From NCBI RefSeq assembly GCF_001263355.1, contig NZ_LGYO01000008.1, positions 192,632 to 256,631 on the forward strand: a DNA stretch of 64,000 nucleotides, given 5' to 3'. The number at the start of each line of letters is the position of its first letter. Position 1 is the first letter of the stretch. Source of the DNA: Acetobacterium bakii. GTDB lineage: Bacteria; Bacillota; Clostridia; Eubacteriales; Eubacteriaceae. A program made the translations under genes and the position numbers. A model generated the notes under the pieces. That model worked only from the letters and a program-made list of their open reading frames with translations. It was not told the origin of the DNA and searched no databases. This document shows, piece after piece, positions 8,703 through 17,460 of the stretch.

Positions 8703-10307
8703 ATGGATGAAGCTTACAACAAGGTCGATTCAAAGGATATGATGGACCACCGCAATAAAACCAGGGATTTCCTTAAAGGCATTTGTTTATGGGTTTATAA
8801 AAATGTATTAAAACCATCATCTTTGGGAGTTATTTTTTTATTTATTCTTATTATAATGCTGTTATTTTTCAATCCAATTATTGGAATGGGCGATGATGGG
8901 AGTAATGCAGGGGTGCTATCACAAAGCAACCTCTATGATGTAGAGGAGCTAACCCCGAAACAGTCTATGGCATTCTTTGAAAAAAACTGGGGAATCATGC
9001 AGTATTTTAATGAATCATACAGCAGCCTGTCGACCTCACAAACACCTTTTATTAATGCTGCTGTGAAATTGGATTTTGGACTGACCAGGGATGGGGTTTT
9101 TGATCTCAGATTTTATGCGGCAATTATTTCCATATGCTATCTTTTCGCCAGCTATTTACTTTTTGAAAGTGTCACCAAGGGAAAGCGAACAGTCAGTGCT
9201 TACCTCATTGTTTGCCTCGGCGTTTTTTTCTTTGGGGATACCGCCTATACGGCGTGGTTTAATTCATTTTATGCCCAGGGTATCAGTCTTTTTTCTGGGA
9301 TCATATTGGCAATAACACTCATTTTAATGGGACAAAAAAAGTACAATGATTACTTTTTATTGGTGCTTTTCTTTTCTAATGCCATGATTTTTTGCTTGCT
9401 TAATCACCAATATACGATATTAGGGATATTTATGGGTATTTTGGGAATACTCCTTCAATATGTGCAACCCAGAAAAACATTTAAAATAATATGTATAGCG
9501 GGAGGAAGTCTATTAATTGTGGTCTCAATTATAGGCTTCTTTTTGATGTCAGATAATTTAACATCGATTAATAAATTACACAGTATGTCCCGGGGGGTCT
9601 TAATGACGGCTGATAATCCCGAAACGGCGTTGGAATATTTTGGAATAAATCCACAATATTCAGTGTTAACAGGCACGAACTATTATGAAGCAATTTCTCC
9701 GGAGACAATCAATAGTACTGATATGGCAATTGATTTTTTTAACAAGATAACTCCGGGAAAAATTGCAGGGTATTATTTTGGCAATCCTGGACAATTATAT
9801 GAAATGATGAACCTGGCCGTAGAAGCCAGTTTTAATATACGTCCTTCCTGGCTTGGAAATTATGAGATCTCGCAAGGCTATCCCCCGGGGACCCAGACAG
9901 ATTTTTTTACGGGATGGAGCTATTTCAAAGCCAATATAATGCCGGGAAATTTCGGATTTATTATGATCTGGATGGGCATCATAATTGGGGTATATGTAAG
10001 AAGTTTCAGATTGGGAATCATTGCAAGAAATGAACGCAATACTTTGGAATTTCTAGGTTTGATGACCTGGATGTTTATTGGAATTTGGCAATTGTATTTT
10101 TCAGTAATCACCACCGGGGATACAGATAACACCGGACGTCTTTTTGTTTTTTCCCTAACATTCGATTTAATTACTTTTGTAATTCTAGGGAAACTATTTT
10201 TCTGGTTTGGAAAAAAGCTGGAAAAAACAGATTTAAAGAATGGTGTAAATAAATTCTTAAAAAGGAAAAGAAACGAAAAATCAGTTCAAGGGGGAACAGC
10301 AGAATGA
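8703..10307 (+). CDS. Multipass membrane protein, GT-C-like, of the exopolysaccharide operon
   Basis: The 534-residue protein has a cytoplasmic N-terminus, a first membrane segment near residues 38-60, then a periplasm-side loop carrying GMGDDGS, and about ten further hydrophobic segments. A large extracellular region lies around residues 290-410 and the basic tail is cytoplasmic. An acidic pair in the first outer loop is typical of GT-C fold glycosyltransferases that use lipid-linked sugars, and the WsfD-type hexose transferases have this general look; that assignment is inferred, not proven. Its stop overlaps the start of the next gene (ATG 10304), so it is translationally coupled to the exopolysaccharide genes and probably modifies or helps export the polymer. 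Confidence 0.6.
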   Translation: MDEAYNKVDSKDMMDHRNKTRDFLKGICLWVYKNVLKPSSLGVIFLFILIIMLLFFNPIIGMGDDGSNAGVLSQSNLYDVEELTPKQSMAFFEKNWGIMQYFNESYSSLSTSQTPFINAAVKLDFGLTRDGVFDLRFYAAIISICYLFASYLLFESVTKGKRTVSAYLIVCLGVFFFGDTAYTAWFNSFYAQGISLFSGIILAITLILMGQKKYNDYFLLVLFFSNAMIFCLLNHQYTILGIFMGILGILLQYVQPRKTFKIICIAGGSLLIVVSIIGFFLMSDNLTSINKLHSMSRGVLMTADNPETALEYFGINPQYSVLTGTNYYEAISPETINSTDMAIDFFNKITPGKIAGYYFGNPGQLYEMMNLAVEASFNIRPSWLGNYEISQGYPPGTQTDFFTGWSYFKANIMPGNFGFIMIWMGIIIGVYVRSFRLGIIARNERNTLEFLGLMTWMFIGIWQLYFSVITTGDTDNTGRLFVFSLTFDLITFVILGKLFFWFGKKLEKTDLKNGVNKFLKRKRNEKSVQGGTAE

Positions 10308-11896
10308 AACGCATATTTTTAATTTTCTTTGGGTTTGCTTTTTTATTTTCCCCGATGACGATTATTCAAGCCCAGAATAATTCACCCGCAGAAATAGAAA
10401 ATATTCTGGTTCTTTATGATCAATTGGCGGTGGGCACAGAATACAGCAATAATCTCAATGCGTTGGAAACAGTCCTTTCTGCCATGTCCCAGACCATGGA
10501 GATAATGCCAATGGCTGATTATGACCAGGGACGTTTATTTAATTATTCGAAGGTAATATTTTTGAAAAATACAGAGCATCCCATTGCAAGTGAGATACTA
10601 AAGAATGATATCAATCGTTATACCGGAGAAATGATTTATTTGGGTTTTTTAACACCGGGACTCATTTCGAAACTTGATGGATTGGACATCAATCGTCAGC
10701 TGGGACGGGGGGTGTCATTAAATTTCAATCAAATAACCACCGACAGTGTCTGGATCAATGAATTGCGAGTCATTAATAGAAGGCCTGTTGTTGGAGAATC
10801 AACCCTTGCAGTAAACGGAGAAGCTTATCCTTTCTCCACACGCGTCGATAACATTATATATGTGCCGACATTCATCGGGAATGAAGGTTTTCAACTTTGT
10901 CTCGGCGGACTATTGAAAACCTGGATTAACCCAAACGAATCAACAAGCATGGTTTTGTTGATTCCGGAAATCTATCCGTTTTCGGATTTAAATATGGTTG
11001 TTGAAATGAGTGACCGGTTCTATGAAAATGGCATTCCCTTTACCCTTGGCGTTGTACCCATGGACGAAAACCTTGATTATCCAGCCATGGTGCGCTTTTA
11101 TGAAGTTTTACGTTATGCCCAATCAAGAAACGGAAGCATCCTTATTCACCGGCCAAATCCCGAGACGGTGTCAAACAGTGACACCATCTTATCAGAAAAA
11201 ATGACTGCAGTTGTGGACGCCATGGTTGCCCAGGGGGTATTTCCCCTTGGTATTGTAGTTACCGAAGAGCTATTCTTCAAGGATATCGGCAGTGTCGGTC
11301 CCCTTAATTCTTTTTCATCGGGTTCGATTATCCAAAATCAAAGGGTAACAGAAACCGGCGTAAAAAAAGCCTGGACATTCGAGCAGAGCGGTCTTGGCAT
11401 TGCTTTTGAAACCATCAAGAGTACCCGTAGCCAGGATCGAAATTTTGGAGAATTGCCCATTAACACTACCATTATTTTACCGCTTCCAGTCGATGAAACA
11501 GCACTTACTACAGATGTAGATGACATTAATAATAAATGGCTGTCCCTGACAGATTATAAGAGCTTATACAACCAGTGGGTTATTGGTCAAAACACTTTGG
11601 AAAGTGGGCCCAAGGGAATTCTGATCAATGGTACTCCGGTTTCGCTGGCCTTTATGGAAGGGACCATTGATAAAGACTATGTTTACAAAAAACCACCGGA
11701 TTACAGCCTGGAAAAAGTTTTTAATGCCGGAAACACCCTTTTGCTGGTAGTCGTTGGGATTATTATCATTATTTTTGTGAGTATTGTCGGTTTTAGCCGC
11801 AGCGTCTATTTAAATAAGTTCAGAAAAATCAACAAGCCGGATGAGAAAAAAGACCCTGGAAATATTGAAACAGATAAGGAAGACCAAACATTATGA
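10304..11896 (+). CDS. DUF2334-like secreted or membrane-anchored protein
   Basis: The 530-residue protein has a signal peptide (residues 1-23, ending around IIQAQ), an extracytoplasmic body, and one C-terminal membrane segment (about 478-500) with a short charged tail. The middle resembles DUF2334, which is related to polysaccharide deacetylases: VLLIPEIYPFSDLNMV, FTLGVVPMDENLDYPAM and GSILIHRP mimic the family strand patterns. The metal-binding Asp/His set of active deacetylases is not obvious, so it could be a structural or carbohydrate-binding relative. It overlaps both neighbours by four bases (ATGA), showing tight coupling with the glycosyltransferase downstream. Confidence 0.65.
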   Translation: MKRIFLIFFGFAFLFSPMTIIQAQNNSPAEIENILVLYDQLAVGTEYSNNLNALETVLSAMSQTMEIMPMADYDQGRLFNYSKVIFLKNTEHPIASEILKNDINRYTGEMIYLGFLTPGLISKLDGLDINRQLGRGVSLNFNQITTDSVWINELRVINRRPVVGESTLAVNGEAYPFSTRVDNIIYVPTFIGNEGFQLCLGGLLKTWINPNESTSMVLLIPEIYPFSDLNMVVEMSDRFYENGIPFTLGVVPMDENLDYPAMVRFYEVLRYAQSRNGSILIHRPNPETVSNSDTILSEKMTAVVDAMVAQGVFPLGIVVTEELFFKDIGSVGPLNSFSSGSIIQNQRVTETGVKKAWTFEQSGLGIAFETIKSTRSQDRNFGELPINTTIILPLPVDETALTTDVDDINNKWLSLTDYKSLYNQWVIGQNTLESGPKGILINGTPVSLAFMEGTIDKDYVYKKPPDYSLEKVFNAGNTLLLVVVGIIIIIFVSIVGFSRSVYLNKFRKINKPDEKKDPGNIETDKEDQTL

Positions 11897-13149
11897 ATGC
11901 ATTTGACTATATTATGATTGTAAACATTATTTTGATCTGGAGTCTTTTATTTATCAATATTGTCCTCATTGTTGGGGGTTATATCTACTATTTAAAAGTG
12001 GAAAAAGAGGATCCCCCGGAAGTCCTTGGCGATTACCCATTCGTATCAATTATGGTACCTGCCCACAATGAAGGTGTCGTTATTGTTAAAACTGTCGCGG
12101 CATTGCTGCGTTTTGAATATCCCCAAGACCGGTATGAAATTATTGTTATAAATGATAACTCAACCGATGATAGTGCCGAATTATTACAGGGAATTAAAGA
12201 CGCCAATCCCGGTCGAAACCTTATTGTGATCAATACCGATAATGTAACCGGCGGAAAGGGAAAGTCCAACGCTTTAAACATCGGATATCAACACAGTCAA
12301 GGTGAATATTTAGCGATTTATGACGCTGATAATACCCCTGAACGAAAGGCTCTTTTGTATCTGGTTGCTGAATTAAAAGCAGATGATTCACTGGGAGCTG
12401 TTATTGGCAAATTCAGAACACGAAACAAAGATGTTAATCTGCTGACCCGTTTTATTAATATTGAAACCCTGTCTTTTCAATGGATGGCCCAGGCCGGACG
12501 CTGGCAATTAATGAAGCTGTGCACCATTCCCGGAACAAATTTCATTGTGCGCCGCACCATTATAGACGCCATCGGAGGCTGGGATGTCAAAGCCGTTGCC
12601 GAGGATACTGAGATCAGTTTTCGGATCTACTTAATGGGATACAAAATAAAATTTCAGCCAAAAGCTGTTACCTGGGAACAGGAACCCCAAACCCTTGGGG
12701 TATGGTTTCGCCAGCGAACCCGTTGGGTTAAGGGAAATGTCTATGTGCTCATAAAAAACATCGGTTTTCTCATCGATCCCAAAGCAAAAAAAATACGTTT
12801 TGATATTTTCTATTTTTTATCAACCTACTTTCTGCTGCTAACGGCTTTGGTTGTATCAGACGTTATTTTCTTTATGAATATTGCCGGGCTTGTCTCTACG
12901 ACCATTCTGGGATTCAGCAATCTGCTATGGTTTACCGCTTTTATTATGTTTGTATTGGGGGTCTTTATTTCCCTGACAACCGAAAAAGGAGAAATGTCGA
13001 TTTCCAATTTGTTGATCATCGCCTTAATGTATTTCACTTACTGCCAATTATGGATTATCGTAACAGTTTACGGCGTCTATCAGTACTTTAAAGACCGCGT
13101 TAAAAAGCAGGACAGTAAATGGTATAAAACCGAGCGTTTTCAGGGTTAG
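11893..13149 (+). CDS. Processive family 2 glycosyltransferase (BcsA/PgaC-like)
   Basis: The 418-residue membrane glycosyltransferase has two N-terminal membrane segments' worth of hydrophobic sequence (residues 7-31), a cytoplasmic GT-A domain and three to four C-terminal membrane segments. The full set of processive motifs is visible: FVSIMVPAHNE, VINDNSTDD, YDADNTPE near residue 142, the catalytic base region AEDTEISFR near 236 and QRTRW near 272. This family makes beta-linked polymers such as cellulose, poly-GlcNAc or hyaluronan and extrudes them across the membrane. No C-terminal PilZ domain is present, unlike BcsA, so any c-di-GMP input must come from another subunit. The BcsB-like gene downstream favours a cellulose-like arrangement. 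Confidence 0.88.
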   Translation: MNAFDYIMIVNIILIWSLLFINIVLIVGGYIYYLKVEKEDPPEVLGDYPFVSIMVPAHNEGVVIVKTVAALLRFEYPQDRYEIIVINDNSTDDSAELLQGIKDANPGRNLIVINTDNVTGGKGKSNALNIGYQHSQGEYLAIYDADNTPERKALLYLVAELKADDSLGAVIGKFRTRNKDVNLLTRFINIETLSFQWMAQAGRWQLMKLCTIPGTNFIVRRTIIDAIGGWDVKAVAEDTEISFRIYLMGYKIKFQPKAVTWEQEPQTLGVWFRQRTRWVKGNVYVLIKNIGFLIDPKAKKIRFDIFYFLSTYFLLLTALVVSDVIFFMNIAGLVSTTILGFSNLLWFTAFIMFVLGVFISLTTEKGEMSISNLLIIALMYFTYCQLWIIVTVYGVYQYFKDRVKKQDSKWYKTERFQG

Positions 13150-13163
13150 TTGAACAAATGAAA

Positions 13164-13304
13164 TAGGTTAATTGTGAAACCCAAAAGAAACGAACAATGT
13201 TTGCTTTGATGTCAGTTTTCACAACCAGAAGAAATCGCTATGCGAATTTCATCTGGTTCGTGCGAAACTGGCAGCAAAGCTCACGACACGTTTGTAATTA
13301 CATA
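13164..13304 (+). repeat. Palindromic dispersed element, copy A (long form)
   Basis: This intergenic element lies between the glycosyltransferase and the BcsB-like gene. It begins TAGGTTAATTGTGAAAC and ends with a related inverted end near GTAATTACATA. Inside, TTGCTTTGATGTCAG is mirrored by CTGGCAGCAAAGC, and a central hairpin is formed by CCAGAAGAAAT with ATTTCATCTGG. The segment ACAATGTTTGCTTTGATG matches copy B (ACAATGGTTGCTTTGATG), and GCGAAACTGGCAGC matches copy C. The whole element can fold into one long imperfect hairpin in the operon mRNA. Confidence 0.8.
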
Positions 13305-13331
13305 ATAAATAAAAAGAAAAAGGAGGAGCAA

Positions 13332-15449
13332 ATGAAAAGAAAATTCAGCGTCATCAGTATTATTATTGTTAGTCTCTTGATATTATTTATTCAGCCGGTG
13401 GGCGCCGTTAATGTTGGGGGAGAACCCCGGTCCGATTTAAGAACCCCCACCCAGAGTTTTACCACAAATTTTTCCGATTATTCCATGAAAGGATTATTTT
13501 CCACCAGTGAGCAAACCTTCTGGGTAGCCTCTTCATGGGATGTTCAAAATGTGTTGGTTCACTTGGAATATCGTGCCACGCCTTTGGCGGACACCCAGCT
13601 TTCCAGTATGACGGTGGCAATCAACGACACCTATTTTTATTCATTCCGTCCTGCTGATAACACCGGAGGCCGACATGGGGTTGATATTGAGGTTCCACTT
13701 GAGTTTTTAAAACCGGGCTATAATAATATCCGGATTGACGGCTACATGCGAACCCAGGATTCATTGCCCTGTGTGGATGATGTCAGCGAAGCCAACTGGC
13801 TGGATATTTTCAAAGAATCTACGGTTTCGGTACAATACGATAAAAATGCTTTTACTACAAGCATTGAATCCTTTTACAATCGATTTTATGAGGTGGATGC
13901 CCTTCGCTATCAGGAATCGGCATTTATAATTTCCGACTCGGGAAATGTTGCCGAAACCAACGCCGCTTTATTGGGCATTGCCGGGATATCCAATCAAACG
14001 ATTTATGATGACGGCTATTTCCCGCTTTTATCCATAAGTGATCCCTCGGTGAGCCAGATAAAAAACAGAATCATCATGATGGTTTATGACCAGCTGCCTG
14101 AGAATTACCGGAGCACAGTGGACCAGACCGGGCTTTTAAATGACCAGGATGCCCTGCTTACCATCATTAATGAAGGTTCCGACACTAATGTCTTATTAAT
14201 CACCGCCAAAAATGATATCGCCCTAATCAATGCCGGACGGATGCTGGGAAATCCGGAACTGATGAACCAACTTATTTCCAATACCAAGGTGCTGGGAAGA
14301 ATTGAAAATATTGAAACCCAGGTTTATGAAGAAGAGACCTATATTCCCTTTGCCGGCAGCCAGGGAACCTATTACAATGGCGCCTTTCGCCAGACAAAGG
14401 AATTTGCAGTCAATTATCCTGCCAATCGCAGTATTGCCGATGCCAGTGAGTTTTATTTAAACTATCGTTATTCCGAAAACCTTGATTTTGACCGATCGCT
14501 GATGACGGTTTATATCAATGACGTTCCCATTGGCAGCAGAAAGCTTTCGATGGATAAAGCGGGTGGTGATGAAGCAACTATTTTAATTCCCAACGATATT
14601 GATATCAGCGGATCCTTTCAGGTGAAGGTCACCTTTGATTTGGAAATAAAAGATTTATGGTGTACCCTCAGGCAAGGGGAGATGCCCTGGGCCTTCCTGA
14701 CCCCGGATACCATGCTAAAAATTAATTCAGTGGCCAGCCGGGATCTTATCTTTGAAAATTATCCGGCACCCTTTGTGACAGATTACAGCCTAAATGACGT
14801 AACCGTTGTGGTTCCGGATAAACTGGACATAAATGCCAAAAGCACGCTGGCAAAAATGTTCAGGGTAATGGGACGGTATACCAAAGGCAATACCGGATCG
14901 CTTGCAGTGATACACCCCGGTGAAATGAATGAAGCGGCCATTGCCTCGAATATTATTGGGGTGGGTACCTTCCAGAATAACAGTTTCATTCAGAACAACA
15001 ATGACAAGCTTTTCTTTAAATTCAATGATGAAGGTACGGCTTTTGTATCCAACGAAAAACTCGTTCTGGACCCTGGCTATGGATCGACTTTGGGTTCGGC
15101 TCAGCTTTTGTCTTCTTTGTTTAATAAGTCCGGCAGAGCCACACTTATTGTGGCGGCGCCGTTGGACTCAGAGCTGGTATCCATCGGGAGTAATCTTGGC
15201 GAAATGAAAAATCTTTCCAAGCTCACCGGCGACGGAGTTTTAGCGGATTATGATGGCAATCTTTTATCCTATCGGTTTAAAGATACCATCAATCCCACCA
15301 TAGCAGTGGTGAAACAGATTGCGTTAAGGGAGGATGCTCAGATCTTTATTTTAGTTAGCGTGATGTTCCTGATTCTCTTGCTTGTTGGCCTTGTATTCGT
15401 CATTAAGAAGAATGGCATTCAGTTTAAAAAGGGAGGGTGGAAAAAATGA
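13332..15449 (+). CDS. BcsB-like exopolysaccharide synthase periplasmic subunit
   Basis: The 705-residue protein has a signal peptide (hydrophobic residues 6-24, ending VGA), a large extracytoplasmic region and a single C-terminal membrane anchor (about 672-695) followed by a basic tail. BcsB-type features are present twice: a carbohydrate-binding domain with LKPGYNNIRIDGY and LPCVDDVSEANWLDIF, and a second with a strand pattern ending in DLWCTLRQGEMPWAF. BcsB guides the nascent glucan away from the synthase. I chose ATG 13332, which follows AGGAGGAG; the frame extends upstream but only through repeat copy A. It overlaps the next gene by ATGA. It is strongly diverged, so a non-cellulose polymer is possible. 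Confidence 0.8.
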   Translation: MKRKFSVISIIIVSLLILFIQPVGAVNVGGEPRSDLRTPTQSFTTNFSDYSMKGLFSTSEQTFWVASSWDVQNVLVHLEYRATPLADTQLSSMTVAINDTYFYSFRPADNTGGRHGVDIEVPLEFLKPGYNNIRIDGYMRTQDSLPCVDDVSEANWLDIFKESTVSVQYDKNAFTTSIESFYNRFYEVDALRYQESAFIISDSGNVAETNAALLGIAGISNQTIYDDGYFPLLSISDPSVSQIKNRIIMMVYDQLPENYRSTVDQTGLLNDQDALLTIINEGSDTNVLLITAKNDIALINAGRMLGNPELMNQLISNTKVLGRIENIETQVYEEETYIPFAGSQGTYYNGAFRQTKEFAVNYPANRSIADASEFYLNYRYSENLDFDRSLMTVYINDVPIGSRKLSMDKAGGDEATILIPNDIDISGSFQVKVTFDLEIKDLWCTLRQGEMPWAFLTPDTMLKINSVASRDLIFENYPAPFVTDYSLNDVTVVVPDKLDINAKSTLAKMFRVMGRYTKGNTGSLAVIHPGEMNEAAIASNIIGVGTFQNNSFIQNNNDKLFFKFNDEGTAFVSNEKLVLDPGYGSTLGSAQLLSSLFNKSGRATLIVAAPLDSELVSIGSNLGEMKNLSKLTGDGVLADYDGNLLSYRFKDTINPTIAVVKQIALREDAQIFILVSVMFLILLLVGLVFVIKKNGIQFKKGGWKK

Positions 15450-16309
15450 AAAATAAAGAGCAGGTAATATCCGATCTGGGAGTTGTTTTCTTTTTAGTTC
15501 TGACCTTTATAACCATTGTTTTCACAGCCGGAGATTCGAATAATTATTTCCTGAACCTGGTGATGCTTAATATTACATTTCTGGTGATCATTGTCACCTA
15601 TTTTACAAATTTAACCCTGGGTTTGGTCATCAATGGGGTATTGATTTTTGCTTACATATCCTACACGATTTTTCTGACGTTAGGGGTTGGAGAACCGGTT
15701 GAAGCCAAGTCTTATTTTTGGATTGTGGCCTTGCCGCTGTTTACCTTTGTGGTCAGTTTAATGACTCAGGGCAATTTGGGGCTGCAAAAACAGGTCAGAG
15801 AGCTGGAAGCTGAAAATGAAAGTTTGGCCACAGTCGACCCGGATACCGGCCTGCGCAATCTGCGGACCTTTACAAGTGATGCTAAGATTTTTATCGGGAT
15901 GGCTAAACGGGGCCAGATTGAGTTGTCATTAATGATGATTAAATTCAGACATTACAAAGAAATCAAACGAATTTTAGGAGAGGATCGACTGCCTCTGTTT
16001 ATGAGAAAAATGACGGAAGTCATGATCAGAAGTATGCGGGTGGAAGATACAGTCTACCTCATTGACAAAGAAGATATAACCTTTGGCGTATTTCTGATAA
16101 CTGATACAGCCGGATCTGAAATTGTCGAAACACGCATAAAAGATCAGTTGCAGGTAGAAGATTTTTATTCAATAACGGCACCCTATGATGTGGAAATTGA
16201 TCTTAAAATAGGGGTTTTCCATTGCGATAAATGTGAAAAAGGAGAGATGGTATCTCCCCTTGAATTTATCGAAAAAGCCCGAAAAGAAATGGAATATGAT
16301 GTTGGGTAG
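15446..16309 (+). CDS. Membrane protein with degenerate GGDEF domain
   Basis: The 287-residue product has four N-terminal membrane segments (residues about 9-110), a short coiled linker (QKQVRELEAENESL) and a C-terminal domain with the diguanylate cyclase fold. It retains VDPDTGLRNLRTF, the counterpart of DxLTGLxNRRxF, but the signature loop GGDEF is replaced by IDKED in VYLIDKEDITFGVFL, so cyclase activity is not expected. A CxxC pair lies near the end (HCDKC). By analogy with PelD, a degenerate GGDEF protein in an exopolysaccharide operon may bind c-di-GMP and activate the synthase; this is inference. ATG 15446 follows GGGAGG and overlaps the upstream stop; a GTG at 15437 is less likely. 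It is the last gene of the operon. Confidence 0.75.
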   Translation: MKNKEQVISDLGVVFFLVLTFITIVFTAGDSNNYFLNLVMLNITFLVIIVTYFTNLTLGLVINGVLIFAYISYTIFLTLGVGEPVEAKSYFWIVALPLFTFVVSLMTQGNLGLQKQVRELEAENESLATVDPDTGLRNLRTFTSDAKIFIGMAKRGQIELSLMMIKFRHYKEIKRILGEDRLPLFMRKMTEVMIRSMRVEDTVYLIDKEDITFGVFLITDTAGSEIVETRIKDQLQVEDFYSITAPYDVEIDLKIGVFHCDKCEKGEMVSPLEFIEKARKEMEYDVG

Positions 16310-16311
16310 GA

Positions 16312-17460
16312 TTAGATTAGTTTGTTTTTAAAATAACTGGCAATCGCATCGCAGATGCGAAAAGATGCTTTTCCGTCGCCGTAGGGGTTCACCGCATGAG
16401 CCATGGCATCGTAGGCGGCGGGGTTATCCAGAAGATTTTGGGTAACCGCAAGGATGTGTGATTTATCCACTCCGCCCATGACCACGGTTCCGGCGGCCAC
16501 GGCTTCGGGCCGTTCGGTTTCATGACGCAGCACCACCACTGGTTTCCCCAGAGCCGGCGCTTCCTCCTGAATACCCCCAGAATCCGTGAGGACCAAATAG
16601 GTTCGGCCCATGAGGTTGGATATTTCAGCATAATCCAAAGGTGCTAAAATATGAACCCGATCAAGCTCTTCCAGCAGTGGAAGGGCTTTTTCTGCGATTA
16701 GCGGGTTGGGATGCATGGGGAACACCACTTCAATATCCGGATTTGTGAGAACCAGTTCACGAATGGCCGAAAAAATATTTTCCATGGGTTCACCCAGATT
16801 TTCCCGACGGTGGGAGGTCAAAAGAATAACGCGTCGGTTATGATAATCAATGGTATTCAGAACCGGGGTTTCAAAGCGATAATCTTTTTTAACCGTCATC
16901 AGCAGGGCGTCAATAACCGTGTTTCCAGTGATGACGATATTTGCCACGGGAATATCCTCAAGAAGAAGATTGTCCCGATTTCCAGCGGTTGGGGAAAAAT
17001 CAAGATCCGCCATTTGCCCGATGAGGGTACGATTCATTTCTTCAGGGAATGGTGAATACTTGTTTTTGGTACGCAAACCGGCTTCAACATGACCGATGGG
17101 AATTTGCTCATAGAAAGCTGACAGGGCTGAGGCAAAGGCCGTGGTGGTGTCACCGTGGACCAAAATCATGTCCGGGTTTTCTCTTTCCAAAATGGGCTTC
17201 AAATCTTCCAGAATACTGGCAGTAATATAGGACAGGGTCTGTCCGGGTTTCATGAGATTCAGGTCATAATCCGACTTAATGGAAAAGATTTCGAGAACCT
17301 GATCAAGAATTTCCCGGTGCTGTGCGGTTAGGGTCACAAGGGTTTCAAACCGGGAATCATTTTTTAATGCAATCACAAGGGGGGCCATTTTAATGGCCTC
17401 GGGCCGGGTACCAAAGAGGACCATGATTTTAATTTTTCTCAATAGCTTACTCGCTTTCAA
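16312..17460 (-). CDS. wecB: UDP-N-acetylglucosamine 2-epimerase (non-hydrolysing)
   Basis: The 382-residue cytoplasmic enzyme interconverts UDP-GlcNAc and UDP-ManNAc, feeding teichoic acid or capsule synthesis. Diagnostic motifs are VLFGTRPEAIKMAPL at the start, VLVHGDTTTAFASAL, GHVEAGLRT, FPEEMNR and the nucleotide-binding TDSGGIQEEAPALGKPVVVLR. Length matches the family. The frame starts at TTG 17460, which overlaps the TGA of the upstream lipoprotein gene; ATG 17424 (residue 13) is an alternative since no good Shine-Dalgarno site is visible for either. The gene is convergent with the exopolysaccharide operon, two bases apart from its end. Confidence 0.93.
   Translation of the reverse strand: MKASKLLRKIKIMVLFGTRPEAIKMAPLVIALKNDSRFETLVTLTAQHREILDQVLEIFSIKSDYDLNLMKPGQTLSYITASILEDLKPILERENPDMILVHGDTTTAFASALSAFYEQIPIGHVEAGLRTKNKYSPFPEEMNRTLIGQMADLDFSPTAGNRDNLLLEDIPVANIVITGNTVIDALLMTVKKDYRFETPVLNTIDYHNRRVILLTSHRRENLGEPMENIFSAIRELVLTNPDIEVVFPMHPNPLIAEKALPLLEELDRVHILAPLDYAEISNLMGRTYLVLTDSGGIQEEAPALGKPVVVLRHETERPEAVAAGTVVMGGVDKSHILAVTQNLLDNPAAYDAMAHAVNPYGDGKASFRICDAIASYFKNKLI

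Noticed and set aside
13197-13331. An upstream extension of the BcsB-like gene beginning at 13197
   Set aside because: The extra 45 residues are read entirely from the palindromic repeat and have no ribosome site, while ATG 13332 has AGGAGG and gives a normal signal peptide.
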